Assembly: GCF_014650055.1 (NCBI RefSeq)
Contig: NZ_BMUF01000010.1
Span: 1-64,000, forward strand
DNA length: 64,000 nt
Source: Streptomyces malachitofuscus
GTDB taxonomy: Bacteria; Actinomycetota; Actinomycetes; Streptomycetales; Streptomycetaceae
Reading direction: 5' to 3'
Shown here: positions 10,697-20,213 of the stretch, piece by piece
How the letters are laid out: the number at the start of each line of letters is the position of its first letter
Position numbering within the stretch: position 1 is the first letter of the stretch
Translations under genes and position numbers: made by a program
The notes under the pieces: model-generated
Told to the model about the DNA's origin: nothing
Databases searched by the model: none
Seen by the model: the letters and a program-made list of their open reading frames with translations, nothing else

Positions 10697-12313
10697 TCAG
10701 GGCAACATCCAGCCGAGCACTGCCGTGCTCTGGCCCACCACGATCAGGCACATCACGAGCAGCAGGCCGAGGCTCCAGGGCAGTACCTTGCGCAGCAGGT
10801 CGCCCTCGCGGCCCGCCAGTCCGACGGCCGCGCAGGCGATGGTGAGGTTCTGCGGCGAGATCATCTTGCCGAGGACACCGCCGGAGCTGTTGGCGGCGGC
10901 GAGCAGATCGGGCGAGAGGCCGGACTGCTGGGCGGCGGTCACCTGGAGGGCACCGAAGAGGGCGTTGGAGGAGGTGTCCGAGCCGGAGACGGCGACACCG
11001 AACCAGCCGAGCACCGGAGAGAGGAAGGCGAGTCCGGCGCCGGCCGCGGCCACGAAGTGGCCGATCGTCGCCGCCTGGCCGGAGAGGTTCATGACGTAGG
11101 CGAGGGCCAGGACGGCGGTCACCGTCAGGATCGCGAACCTGAGTTCCTTCACCGTCGCCAGCCACTCCCTGACCGCCACGCGCGCCTGCACGCCGATCAC
11201 CGCCGCCGTGCACACCCCGGCGATCAGGACGAGGGTGCCGCCCGTGGAAAGGACCGGCCAGGTGAACACGTTGCCGCCGACGGGCTCGCCGTCCGGGCCC
11301 GCCACGTTCAGCAGGGGCCAGTCATAGGTCTGGTTGGTCCCGGCGAGCCAGTCCTTCACCGCCGGGATCTGGGCGACGGAGAAGATCGCCACGATCAGCG
11401 CGTACGGGGCGTAGGCCCGTATCACCTCGCCGCGCGGGTCCTCCTCGTCCAGTTCCTCGCTGCGCGCGCCGGTGAGCACGGACGCCCGCACGGTCTCGGC
11501 GGCGGGCACCCTCGCGCCGGGTACGGCCATCAGGGCGGCCGCGCCCGCCAGGGCGGCGCCGATGTCGGCGAGTTGCGCGGAGACGTAGTTCGACGCGACG
11601 AACTGCGCCACGGCGAAGGCCACTCCGCAGACCAGCGCGGGGACCCACGTCTCGCGCAGGCCGCGTCGCCCGTCCACGAGCCAGACCAGGACGAGCGGCA
11701 CGACGAGGGCCAACAGCGGGGTCTGACGGCCGACCACGGACGCCACGGAGTCCAGCGGCAGGCCGGTGACCTGGGCGAGGGTCACCACCGGGGTGCCCAT
11801 GGCGCCGAAGGCCACCGGCGCGGTGTTGGCGACCAGCGCGACCACGGCGGCGCGTACGGGGTCGAAGCCGAGGGCCACCAGCATCACCGCGGAGATCGCC
11901 ACGGGTGCGCCGAATCCGGCGAGGGCCTCCAGCAGGGCGCCGAAGCAGAACGCGATGACGAGTGCCTGGATGCGGGGGTCGTCGGAGAGGCGGCCGAAGG
12001 ATCGTCGCAGGATGTCGAAGTGGCGGGTGCGGACGGTCATCCGGTAGATCCACAGGGCGTTGATGACGATCCACATGATGGGGAAGATGCCGAAGACGGC
12101 GCCCTGGACGCCGCTGGACAGCGTCTGGTCCAGCGGCATCCCGTAGGCGAGCCACGCCACCAGTGCGGCCGCTAGCAGGCCGGTGAGACCCGCCAGGTGG
12201 GCCTTCATGCGGACGCCGCCGAGCAGGACCAGGACGATCATGAGCGGCAGCGCCGCCACCAAGGCGGAGAGGCCCAGCGAGTCGGCGACGGGTTCCAGTT
12301 GCTGGACGTACAC
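10697..12313 (-). CDS. lctP: L-lactate permease (LctP/GlcA family)
   Basis: A 538-residue inner-membrane carrier with about 12-14 hydrophobic segments, fitting the LctP family that imports L-lactate or glycolate with protons. Family-like stretches include IQALVIAFCFGALLEALAGFG and PVAFGAMGTPVVTLAQVTG in the first half, and GVAVSGSDTSSNALFGALQ with ISPQNLTIACAAVGLAGREG near the C-terminus. The start is a GTG at 12313 with GGGAGG upstream. A lactate dehydrogenase is not adjacent. A palindrome at 12387-12396 upstream may be an operator. Confidence 0.93.
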   Translation of the reverse strand: MYVQQLEPVADSLGLSALVAALPLMIVLVLLGGVRMKAHLAGLTGLLAAALVAWLAYGMPLDQTLSSGVQGAVFGIFPIMWIVINALWIYRMTVRTRHFDILRRSFGRLSDDPRIQALVIAFCFGALLEALAGFGAPVAISAVMLVALGFDPVRAAVVALVANTAPVAFGAMGTPVVTLAQVTGLPLDSVASVVGRQTPLLALVVPLVLVWLVDGRRGLRETWVPALVCGVAFAVAQFVASNYVSAQLADIGAALAGAAALMAVPGARVPAAETVRASVLTGARSEELDEEDPRGEVIRAYAPYALIVAIFSVAQIPAVKDWLAGTNQTYDWPLLNVAGPDGEPVGGNVFTWPVLSTGGTLVLIAGVCTAAVIGVQARVAVREWLATVKELRFAILTVTAVLALAYVMNLSGQAATIGHFVAAAGAGLAFLSPVLGWFGVAVSGSDTSSNALFGALQVTAAQQSGLSPDLLAAANSSGGVLGKMISPQNLTIACAAVGLAGREGDLLRKVLPWSLGLLLVMCLIVVGQSTAVLGWMLP

Positions 12314-12386
12314 GGGCGCCTCCCGGATTCCGCCATGCGAAAGCGATTTCTCGCAGCGTCAACGGAATGGTCGTGTCCGCGACAAG

Positions 12387-12396
12387 TTGACGTCAA
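12387..12396. promoter_or_regulatory. Palindrome TTGACGTCAA upstream of the lactate permease
   Basis: A perfect 10-bp palindrome lies about 75 bases upstream of the permease GTG, in a gap otherwise lacking features. Its position fits a transcription-factor site in the permease promoter. No regulator gene is adjacent, so the factor is unknown. Confidence 0.3.
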
Positions 12397-12463
12397 TGGG
12401 TGTGCGGTGGCGGATGTGTGTACACCGGGAGGGTGGGCCGGGGGCGGGGACGGCTGCCGTGCG

Positions 12464-12886
12464 TCAGTTGTCCGGGGAGCGGAGGACGCGCAGGTGGCCG
12501 CGGCGGGCGACCTCCATCGGGTCGGCCGTGCGGGAGCCGCCGGCTGCTCCCGCCGCTCGCTCCTGGGGACGGGCCGCCTCGCGCACCGCGTTCGCAAGCG
12601 CTTCCAGGTCGTCTCCGCTGGGCTGGGCCGGGGCCGAGCCGTCGAGGAGGCGGACGACCTCCCAGCCGCGCGGTGCGGTGAGGCGCTCGGAGTGCTCGGC
12701 GCACAGGTCGTAGCAGTGGGGTTCGGCGTAGGTGGCGAGCGGGCCCAGGACCGCGGTCGAGTCGGCGTAGACGTACGTCAGCGTCGCGACGGCGGGACGG
12801 CCGCAGGCGGTGCGCGAACAGCGACGTACAGGGCTCACGATGTTGGACGGTACCGCACTCTTGAGCGGGCCGCGACGACTCTCCAC
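12464..12886 (-). CDS. DUF3499 family protein
   Basis: A protein of about 140 residues conserved in actinobacteria. The core starts VSPVRRCSRTACGRPAVATL and contains a CSRTAC pair and an HCYDLCAEH cluster, a spacing that suggests one bound zinc. The C-terminal half is Ala/Arg-rich and probably disordered, ending VLRSPDN. The GTG at 12886 has GGAG seven bases upstream, so I prefer it. The GTG at 12838, directly before the conserved core, has no visible ribosome site but is possible. It is divergent from the zincin-like gene. Function unknown. Confidence 0.8.
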   Translation of the reverse strand: MESRRGPLKSAVPSNIVSPVRRCSRTACGRPAVATLTYVYADSTAVLGPLATYAEPHCYDLCAEHSERLTAPRGWEVVRLLDGSAPAQPSGDDLEALANAVREAARPQERAAGAAGGSRTADPMEVARRGHLRVLRSPDN

Positions 12887-13169
12887 GACGTCACTCCACC
12901 GTGTCGTGGTGTGAAGCGCCCCACATACCCCTTTGCGCACCCCTCGCTGACCTGGTTCGACGCGGGGAGCCCAAGGGGTGGATGGTTCTGATTTCGGTCA
13001 CCAGTTGGCACAAACACCGTCAAACGCCTTGAGGTCATCGGTCTCGGAGGGGTACGGAAACGAGCCCAACCTTGGCCGGAATGGTCATGTTGTGACATGG
13101 CGCGCGGGTCGGCCCGAAGGCGGGTGGGGATCGGGCGGGGCGGCGACGTGACGACTACCCTTCGCAGTG

Positions 13170-13652
13170 ATGGACAGCCCTGTGACCCCTTCTCGTCCCG
13201 CCGGCCCCGGGCCCCGACGCCGTGATCGCCACGGCCGGGGGATGCGCGGGCCGATCGCACCGCCCCAGGTTCCGCTCGCCGCGAGCCGCGCGGAGACGTT
13301 CGCGGATCTGGTGCAGGACTCGGTGGAGCGGCTGGAGCGGCGGTGGCCGCAGCTCGCCGACATCGATTTCCTGGTGCTGGACGTGCCGCGGCTGGACGGC
13401 GCGGGGGCGGGTGCGGGGATGGGGGTGGGGGTGGGGGTGGGCTGGAGCGACGAGGTGGTGCCGTTGGGCGGGACGGTGGCTGCTCGCGACGGGCGGCCGG
13501 CGCGGGTGGTGATCTATCGGCGGCCCGTCGAGATCCGGACGAAGGGGCGGGATGAGCGGGCCGCGCTGGTGCATGAGGTCGTGGTCGAGCAGGTGGCGGA
13601 GCTGCTGGGGCTGACGCCGGAGACGGTGGATCCCCGGTACGGGGAGGACTGA
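13170..13652 (+). CDS. Zincin-like metallopeptidase family protein (PF06262 type) with degenerate motif
   Basis: A 160-residue protein. The conserved body runs from FADLVQDSVERLERRWPQLADIDFLVLDVP to VVIYRRPVEIRTKGRDERAALVHEVVVEQVAELLGL, matching the small zincin-like family usually bearing an HExxH site. Here the motif reads HEVVV, so the second zinc histidine is missing, and activity may be lost or rely on other residues. A Gly/Val/Met repeat (GAGAGMGVGVGVG, near residue 80) interrupts the middle. The start could be the ATG at 13170 or the GTG at 13167. It is followed by repeat copy B. Confidence 0.72.
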   Translation: MDSPVTPSRPAGPGPRRRDRHGRGMRGPIAPPQVPLAASRAETFADLVQDSVERLERRWPQLADIDFLVLDVPRLDGAGAGAGMGVGVGVGWSDEVVPLGGTVAARDGRPARVVIYRRPVEIRTKGRDERAALVHEVVVEQVAELLGLTPETVDPRYGED

Positions 13653-13659
13653 CGGTGGG

Positions 13660-14246
13660 TGGTCGTACGCCTGCGGCGCCACTGTCCCTCCGGTGGGGGT
13701 GCGCGTAGCGCCCACGGTGGGTGGGTGGTGCGGGGCCGGGGCGGGGGTGTCCGTCCTCGGACTGGCGCGACTGAGCTTGTCGGTGGGGTGCGCGGCGCGG
13801 ACGCGCCAGCCACTGCGGGCGAACACCCCCGCCCCGTCCCCTCCCCGCCGTCGGCGACATTCCCGCGCCCACCGCGACCCGCGCTACGCGTCGTACGCGG
13901 CTGCGGCCCGCCGCCGCTCCCGCGGCCCCTGCCGCGATCCGCGGGCAGTCGTGCCTCCCCCAGTGCCTCAAGGGCCTGGGAGGTACCCACAGGGCGATGG
14001 GGGTCCACCCGCTCATGGGGGTCCCCCCGCCCGAGCGCAGCCGAGGGTGGGGGAGAAGCCGAGAGTGGGGGGAGGGTGGGCGGTGGGGGTACCTCCCGCT
14101 CATGGGGGTCCCCCCGCTCGAGCGAAGCCGAGAGTGGGGGAGGAGCCGCGAGTGGGGGAGGCACCCCGCCGGCGCCGGGATGCGCAGAAATCCCCGGCCC
14201 GCACCCACGCGTTCGGGCGCCGGGCGGCGCGAACACCCCCGGGAAG
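13660..14246. repeat. Intergenic repeat element, copy B, with several palindromic inserts
   Basis: The 594 bases after the zincin-like gene carry no convincing gene. The stretch is a reverse-orientation, longer version of copy A: GTCCGTCCTCGGACTGGCGCG, CGCCAGCCACTGCGGGCGAA and CGATCCGCGGGCAGTCGTGC all match A on the other strand. Into it are set at least two short palindromic elements (14014-14054 and 14101-14142) of the form ATGGGGGTCCCCC, then a CTCGAGCGAAGCCGAGAG-like core, then TGGGGGAG. Confidence 0.72.
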
Positions 14247-15707
14247 CTACTCCTGCAGAACCGACAGGTCCTCGTTCGCCTCCGGTACCGCCACCGTTCC
14301 CCTGTCGTCCGGGAGTGGCTGGACCGTGAAGAACGGGACCCCGTCCGTCGTCGTCGCCAGCGTGCGCGACGCGTACACCGGTGTGTCCGACTCGGACTCG
14401 ATCGTGAGGGCGTACGTCCCCTTCGCCCCGGACGGCACAGGCGCCTCGATGATCTGCGTCGTGCCGGACTTGACCGTGTACGTCTTGGACGCCGGCGTAC
14501 CGCCCTCCGTGCCCGACGAGGCGGTCACCTTGATCTCGGCGGTGCCCTCCGGCGCGGTCACCGAGAGCGTCGAGCCCTTGGCCGTGTTGTCCACGGCCGT
14601 CGCGCGCGTACCGACCGGTCGTGCCGCCGGGATGAACGCCGACTCCTGCTTGTCGCCCTTGCCGCGCAGCACCCGCACGGCCGCGACCACGGGTACCGAG
14701 CCGTCCGGTGCCGTCAGCAGCAGGGAGCCCGCCTCGCCGCGCGTGATGTCGCCCAGGTCGACGGCCGCCGTCATACCGCCCTTCACGTGCAGCGTCTCGT
14801 GGCCCGCCGGGGTGATCGCTCCGGTGGGCGAGGCGAGACGGACCTTCAGGTCGACGTCGGCGTCACGCGGGGTGAAGGCGACCAGGCGTACGGCGGTGGC
14901 GTCCTTCGGGATGCCGGGCAGCACCAGGCTGCCGGACGGATCGGCGGACGCGGGCAGCCAGTCGCCGCCCAGCTGGTCGTCCAGGGCCTGTACGGCCGCG
15001 CCGACCCTGCCGCTGCGGACGACCACGTGCACGGTCACGTCGGTCTGCTTCTCCTCGGTGAGCGTGGACAGCAGGACCGGCTCGGCGGAGTGCGGCTGGA
15101 CCGTGATGCCCTCCCCCACCGTCGTCTTCAGGGCGCCGTCCTTGCCGTACAGCTCGATGTCCACGACCGCCGCCGAGTCGTCGGGGTTGGTCAGGTGCAC
15201 GTAGTCGGTGCGGTCGGCGGCGGTGCTGGTGCCCGGGAACCAGAACTCCGTGTCGGCGGCCGTGCAGGTGACGCCCTGCAGTCCCCGGCCGGTGCCCGCC
15301 GCCACCTCGGTCGTCTGCTGCACGGTCCAGCCGGGTGCGAAGCGGCCCTCCGCGGTGCCGATGAGGGCGGGGGACTCGCCCCCGGAGGCGTCCCCGGTGA
15401 CCGGCTTGCCCGGGTCCTTGGGCTTGAGCACCGCCTTGCCGGGCTTCTTGGCGGCCGGCAGGAGTTCGGCCTTGCCTTCCTTCGCCGTACCGTCCGTGGG
15501 CGGTGTGAAGGACGTGTACGTCGTCTCGGCCAGGTCCGAGGTGCTGGGCTGGGGACACAGCAGGCTCGTGCGCTCCACGGGCAGGTGGGCCGCCGCCCTG
15601 GCCGGCTCGTCCGCGGTCCCGGTGTCGGGGGAGGACACGGCGGCGAATCCGGTCACCGCGGCGAGCGCGGTCACGCCCGCGATCAGGGACAGGGTGGTGC
15701 GGTTCAC
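14247..15707 (-). CDS. DUF5719 family secreted or membrane-anchored protein
   Basis: A 486-residue protein with an N-terminal hydrophobic signal or anchor (TTLSLIAGVTALAAVTGFAA, residues 4-23). The rest is extracytoplasmic, with repeated beta-rich stretches such as YVHLTNPDDSAAVVDIELYG and VRLVAFTPRDADVDLKV, suggesting several immunoglobulin-like or beta-sandwich domains. It is the partner of the giant glycosyltransferase: its GTG start overlaps the upstream stop by four bases (GTGA), implying translational coupling. It probably works outside the membrane with that enzyme, perhaps as a scaffold. No catalytic motif is visible. Confidence 0.85.
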   Translation of the reverse strand: MNRTTLSLIAGVTALAAVTGFAAVSSPDTGTADEPARAAAHLPVERTSLLCPQPSTSDLAETTYTSFTPPTDGTAKEGKAELLPAAKKPGKAVLKPKDPGKPVTGDASGGESPALIGTAEGRFAPGWTVQQTTEVAAGTGRGLQGVTCTAADTEFWFPGTSTAADRTDYVHLTNPDDSAAVVDIELYGKDGALKTTVGEGITVQPHSAEPVLLSTLTEEKQTDVTVHVVVRSGRVGAAVQALDDQLGGDWLPASADPSGSLVLPGIPKDATAVRLVAFTPRDADVDLKVRLASPTGAITPAGHETLHVKGGMTAAVDLGDITRGEAGSLLLTAPDGSVPVVAAVRVLRGKGDKQESAFIPAARPVGTRATAVDNTAKGSTLSVTAPEGTAEIKVTASSGTEGGTPASKTYTVKSGTTQIIEAPVPSGAKGTYALTIESESDTPVYASRTLATTTDGVPFFTVQPLPDDRGTVAVPEANEDLSVLQE

Positions 15708-18700
15708 TGCTGGCTCCCGTCGGGACGCTCACTGCCCGTGCCGTTGGGGTCGTACGGAGTGTCGTAGCCCTGTGCGTAGTTCGGGTCGTAGCCGCCCTGT
15801 TGGTACGTCTGGTCGTACTGCTGTCCGTATGCGTACGGGTCGTACTGGACGCCCTGTTGTTGGTAGGGGTCCTGCCGGTACGGGCTGCCGTAGGGGTCCG
15901 TGGCGTACTGCTGGTACTGGTCCGCCGGGTAGGTGGCGTTGCCGTCGTCCCAGCTTCCGTAGTCGGGCTGGGCGGGGACGGGGGGCGGCTCGGTGGGAGC
16001 GGCTGTTTCGGGGGCCTCCGCCTCCGCCTCCGCCTGGGCGCGCAGGCGGCGGGCCCGGCGGCCCTCGCCGGCCAGGGCCTCGGCGGGGACGGACGGTTCC
16101 TCGGGCAGGTCGTCGTCGATGTCGCGGCGGCGGCCGGGCAGGGCCATGACCACGAGGACCACGGCGAGCAGGCCCTGGGCCCACAGCCAGGCGGTGTGGG
16201 TGATCGGGTCCTCGTAGGTGACGTCCAGGGTGCCGCCGGAGGAGGGGAGTTCGAAGCCTTGGGCCCAGCCGTCGACCGTGGTGCGGGTCAGCGGCTTGCC
16301 GTCCAGGGTGGCGGTCCAGCCCTCGGCCGCGGCGTCGGCGAGGCGGAGGACCCGCCCCTCGGCGCCGCCGGAGATCTTGGTGTGGATCTCGACCGGGCCC
16401 GCGGCGACGGGCCGGGCCTCGCCGTCGCCGGCGGGGACGACGCTCGCGCGGGCGACCTGCCGGTCGACCCGCCACAGCGCGCCGCCCGCCTGCTGGCTGA
16501 GCCGGCTCAGGCCGGGTGTGGCGTCCAGGACACGGGTGACCTCGCGCGGGGCTCCCTGGTGGACCAGGACGTACCGGACGGCGAAGCCGCCGAGTTCGTC
16601 GGCCTGGTCCGCGCCGGATCCGGCGACGAGGTTGGCGACCACCTTGTCGAGCCGGGTGTTCTCGCCGGCCACGGCGGCGATCTCCGCGTCGCCCATCCGG
16701 GCGCCCGAGCCCCGGACCAGCACATAGCCGACCCGGGCGGCCGAGTCGCTGTCGAGCACCAGGGTGCGGGCCTGGTCGCGGGTGCCGCTCTCCTCGGCGA
16801 CGAAGGCGGGGACCTGGACGGGGTCGCGCCGCTCCACGGGTCCGTGGGCGCCACGGATCATCCAGCCGGCGGCGAGGACCAGCGGGCCGATGGCGCAGGC
16901 GAGGGCGATCAGGGCGGCGACGGGCTGGCGCCAGCCGAAGCTCTGCTCGGCGACACGCGAACGTGCGCCGTCCGCGCCGAGCGTGGCGGCGGCCAGGACG
17001 GCGATGCCGTAGATCAGGGTGGCGGGGCCCGCCCAGGCCGATTGGTTGGACAGGACGGCGAAGACGAGACCCACCAGGGCCGCCGTCCACGCGGTGAGGA
17101 TCGCCCTCCTGCGTTCGGAGCGGAGCAGGGCGGCGAGGGCGGCGAGCACCAGGCCGATCAGCACCAGGCCGCCGGCGGTGCCGGGGCCGCCCGGGCTCAC
17201 GCCGAGCAGGTCGAGGGCGGACGCGGCGGAGGCGCCGTGGTCCAGGCCGGCCTCCTGGAAGAAGCCGAAGGGGAGCAGGGACAGCGACCAGGGGGCCAGG
17301 ACCAGCAGGGGTGTGCCCAGTTGGGCCAGGAAGCGGAGTCCGTAGGCCGGGATGTCGGTTCTGCGCAGGGCCAGTACGCCGACGCCGAGGACCAGGGCGA
17401 CGGGCCACACGATGGGGGTGAACGCGGTGGTGACGGTGAGCAGCAGCGCGTAGGCCCAGGTGGCGCGCCAACTGCCGCGCACGCCGGAGGGGTTGGTGAG
17501 GCCGCTCGCGGCGATGCCCGCGCGGGCGAGGAGCGGCAGCAGTACGGCGAGGACGGCGGTGCCGATGCGGCCGCCGGCCAGGGCGCCGGTGGCGGCGGGC
17601 AGGAAGGCGTAGGCGACGGCGGCCCATGCGCGCAGCAGCCGGGACTCGACGAGCGGCCGGGAGGCGAAGTACGCGGTGAAGCCGGCCAGCGGCACCGAGC
17701 AGACCAGGAGGATCGTGACGGCGAGTCCGGTGGAGCCGAGGAGCAGGGAGGCGAAGGCCGCCACGATCGCGAGGTAGGGCGGTGCGGATCCGGTGCCGCC
17801 GGCGCCCACCGCGTGCCAGGCGTCGGTGTAGCGGGACCAGAGGTCGCCGGAGTCGGGGGGCGCGGGGAGCAGGGCGCCGCCCGCGAGCGCGCCGCCGCCG
17901 AGGAGGCCGCGGCAGGCCACGAGGGAGACGAGCAGCAGCACCAGGAAGAGCAGCGGGCCGGGTTTGCGCGCGATGCGCTTGAGGCGGGCGAACTGTTCGA
18001 CTTCGAGGAAGTCGGCGTCGTCGCCGCCGGGTCCGGACTCGATGGCGCTGCCGTGCCGTCCCGCGCCGGAGGCGGCTTCGGGGTCGGAGCGGCCGACGAG
18101 GTTGCTCGCGACCTGTTCCACGGTGACGCGGACGGTCGCGCCGGGCGGCGGGAACAGGGGCCGCAGTTCGCCCTTGTCGGTCACCGGGCTGCCGCGGTGG
18201 CGCCGGGCGGCGAGGATCCGTTCGGGGCGCAGCAGGGTGCCCATGAGGCCGCGGATCTCGTCGACGGCCTGTCCGGGGACCTTGCCGACGAGGTAGGCGA
18301 GGGTGCGCAGCAGCGTGCCGAGGACGACACGGAACAGCACCCAGGGCAGCACGGCCGTACGGGCGTTGGCCAGCAGGGTGTAGACGGCGCCCGCCTTGTC
18401 CACCTTGTGCGGGGACGCGGCGGTGCGGCCCACGCAGTCGACGGTGCGGCGCTCGCGGGAGGCCGCCTCGGCGTGCCGGACGACGGCGTCGGGGGCGATC
18501 AGGACGCGGTATCCCGCGGAGTGCGCGCGCCAGCACAGGTCGACGTCGTCGCGCATGAGGGGCAGGTGCCGGTCGAATCCGCCGAGCCGGTCGAAGACGT
18601 CGCGGCGGACCAGCATGCCGGCGGTGGACACCGACAGCACGGGCCGTACGTGGTCGTGCTGGCCCTGGTCCTGTTCGCGGCGGTCCAGACCGGTCCAGCG

Positions 18701-19303
18701 GCGGCCGGAGTTGGCGATGGAGACGCCGACCTCGAGGAGCTGTCTGCGGTCGTACCAGCCGCGGAGCTTGGGGCCGACGACGGCCACGTCGTCGCGGCCG
18801 AGCTCGTACTCGTTCTCCACCACGCCCAGCAGCCGGGCCAGGGCGTCGGGTTCGGGGGCGCAGTCGTCGTGCAGCAGCCAGAGCCACTGCACCGGTTCGC
18901 CGTGCGGGAGTTCCGGCATGTCGTACGCGTCGTCGCGCCAGCTGCGGGTGACCGGGTCCCAGCCGCTCGGCCGCTTCAGGTACGGCAGGTCGTCCGGCGT
19001 GAGGTGCGGGGCGCTGCGGTTGCACTCCTCGACCGCCTGGCCGAAGCCGGTGCGCCGGGCGAGGTGCAGCACGTGGTCGTCGCCGAGGGCCTCGGTGACC
19101 AGCCGCGCGGAGTCGTCCGCGCTGCCGGTGTCGGCGCCCATGGCGAACTGGACGGGGCGCTCCTGGCCGAGCAGCCCGGCGAGCGCGTCGGGCAGCCAGC
19201 GGGCGCCGTCATGGGAGACGAGGACCGCGGTCACCACGTGACGCGGGAACTCAGGGGTGGCAGCGAGGTCTTGCCGGGCTGCCGTGTGGCTGTGCACGGA
19301 CAT
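15704..19303 (-). CDS. Giant GT2-family glycosyltransferase with polytopic membrane domain
   Basis: A 1199-residue protein. Residues about 20-280 are a GT-A glycosyltransferase family 2 domain: VVTAVLVSHDGARWLPDAL at the start, the DxD-like LLHDDCAPEPDALARL near residue 148, and GMLVRRDVFDRLGGFDRHLPLMRDDVDLCWR near residue 230. Residues about 430-850 hold ten or more membrane helices. A large extracytoplasmic region follows, then a last helix (TAWLWAQGLLAVVLVVMALPG). The cytoplasmic tail ends in about 75 residues rich in Tyr, Gln, Asp and Gly. By family it should polymerise or decorate a surface glycan, with an unknown acceptor. It overlaps the downstream DUF5719 gene. Confidence 0.88.
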   Translation of the reverse strand: MSVHSHTAARQDLAATPEFPRHVVTAVLVSHDGARWLPDALAGLLGQERPVQFAMGADTGSADDSARLVTEALGDDHVLHLARRTGFGQAVEECNRSAPHLTPDDLPYLKRPSGWDPVTRSWRDDAYDMPELPHGEPVQWLWLLHDDCAPEPDALARLLGVVENEYELGRDDVAVVGPKLRGWYDRRQLLEVGVSIANSGRRWTGLDRREQDQGQHDHVRPVLSVSTAGMLVRRDVFDRLGGFDRHLPLMRDDVDLCWRAHSAGYRVLIAPDAVVRHAEAASRERRTVDCVGRTAASPHKVDKAGAVYTLLANARTAVLPWVLFRVVLGTLLRTLAYLVGKVPGQAVDEIRGLMGTLLRPERILAARRHRGSPVTDKGELRPLFPPPGATVRVTVEQVASNLVGRSDPEAASGAGRHGSAIESGPGGDDADFLEVEQFARLKRIARKPGPLLFLVLLLVSLVACRGLLGGGALAGGALLPAPPDSGDLWSRYTDAWHAVGAGGTGSAPPYLAIVAAFASLLLGSTGLAVTILLVCSVPLAGFTAYFASRPLVESRLLRAWAAVAYAFLPAATGALAGGRIGTAVLAVLLPLLARAGIAASGLTNPSGVRGSWRATWAYALLLTVTTAFTPIVWPVALVLGVGVLALRRTDIPAYGLRFLAQLGTPLLVLAPWSLSLLPFGFFQEAGLDHGASAASALDLLGVSPGGPGTAGGLVLIGLVLAALAALLRSERRRAILTAWTAALVGLVFAVLSNQSAWAGPATLIYGIAVLAAATLGADGARSRVAEQSFGWRQPVAALIALACAIGPLVLAAGWMIRGAHGPVERRDPVQVPAFVAEESGTRDQARTLVLDSDSAARVGYVLVRGSGARMGDAEIAAVAGENTRLDKVVANLVAGSGADQADELGGFAVRYVLVHQGAPREVTRVLDATPGLSRLSQQAGGALWRVDRQVARASVVPAGDGEARPVAAGPVEIHTKISGGAEGRVLRLADAAAEGWTATLDGKPLTRTTVDGWAQGFELPSSGGTLDVTYEDPITHTAWLWAQGLLAVVLVVMALPGRRRDIDDDLPEEPSVPAEALAGEGRRARRLRAQAEAEAEAPETAAPTEPPPVPAQPDYGSWDDGNATYPADQYQQYATDPYGSPYRQDPYQQQGVQYDPYAYGQQYDQTYQQGGYDPNYAQGYDTPYDPNGTGSERPDGSQQ

Positions 19304-19516
19304 CGAGGTACGGGCCCCGGTTCGGTGGACTGTGGGGGACGCCTGTGCCCGGTGGGGGCAGCGGGGCGTCTCGGACGAGCGACCACACTATCGGCTGGGC
19401 AACAGGGCGGCCCGCCGCCTGTGGACAACCACCTGCGACGGGCCTTAAGTGACGTATGTACGAAGTAGCGATGTGCGTGCGGGGATGACCTGTGTACGGC
19501 GGTGACGCGCCGTTCG

Positions 19517-19780
19517 TCAGACGGCGGCCTTCTTGAGCCGGCGGCGCTCCCGCTCGGACAGTCCGCCCCAGATGCCGAAGCGTTCGTCGTTGGCGAGGGC
19601 GTATTCGAGGCACTCGGAGCGGACCTCGCAGGCGAGACAGACCTTCTTGGCCTCCCGGGTCGAGCCGCCCTTCTCGGGGAAGAAGGACTCGGGGTCGGTC
19701 TGGGCGCACAGCGCGCGCTCCTGCCAGCCGAGCTCCTCGTCCGCGTCGTCGACCAGCAGTTGCTGCACCAGCTCGGTCAT
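19517..19780 (-). CDS. whiB: WhiB developmental transcription factor (4Fe-4S)
   Basis: An 87-residue Wbl protein. The four cluster-binding cysteines are at residues 25, 48, 51 and 57 (C-x22-C-x2-C-x5-C), followed by the GIWGG turn at 69-73 and the basic SERERRRLKKA tail. The sequence matches my memory of the S. coelicolor WhiB founder. In Streptomyces, WhiB acts with WhiA to switch aerial hyphae to sporulation septation, controlling ftsZ and others. The ATG at 19780 has GAGGGG upstream. A good vegetative-type promoter lies at 19854-19883. whiB is a known BldD target, but I could not define a BldD box here with confidence. Confidence 0.97.
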   Translation of the reverse strand: MTELVQQLLVDDADEELGWQERALCAQTDPESFFPEKGGSTREAKKVCLACEVRSECLEYALANDERFGIWGGLSERERRRLKKAAV

Positions 19781-19853
19781 GTGCGCCCCTCGTCTGTCTT
19801 TCGCGTCCCCGTGATGTAGCCGTTACCGATTCCGGCTGAACGACACGAGTGAA

Positions 19854-19883
19854 ATTACAAGTGTGCTGCTCCGGGCGAGTCAA
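19854..19883 (-). promoter_or_regulatory. Candidate whiB promoter
   Basis: On the minus strand TTGACT (19878-19883) is followed, 18 bases later, by TGTAAT (19854-19859), close to the vegetative sigma consensus. It would start transcription about 65-70 bases before the whiB ATG. A stretch with AGTGAA and CACTTG words overlaps the -10 region and could hold a repressor site. Confidence 0.55.
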
Positions 19884-20213
19884 GCCGAGATCTGCTATTG
19901 GGCCCCTTATTCACTCTGCGGAACCAAGGCCGAGCGGAAAGTGTTCAAATCACCCTAAACCTTGACACGCGCGCGGGACCCGCGAGGGTTTCCAGCCCCA
20001 CGCAGAGCCTCTACGGGGAGGACGCCCAGGAGATCGATCTCGTTCCGACCCACGCGACGAAGCGAACCGGATCACAGTCGGATCACGGGATCGCAACGGC
20101 GCGCACGGCACCCGGCCGTGCGCACCTTGTGTCCCGGGAAACGATTGAGCAAACCTTTCGCCTGCGAGATGAACCGGATGAGGTGAACCATGTCCCACAT
20201 ACCGGGCGTCGAG

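Noticed and set aside
15800-19468. A very long open frame of more than 1,200 codons on the plus strand opposite the giant glycosyltransferase.
   Set aside because: Its codons follow the mirror image of the GC bias of the real gene, and it has no recognisable domain. In a 70%+ GC genome such antisense frames are common.
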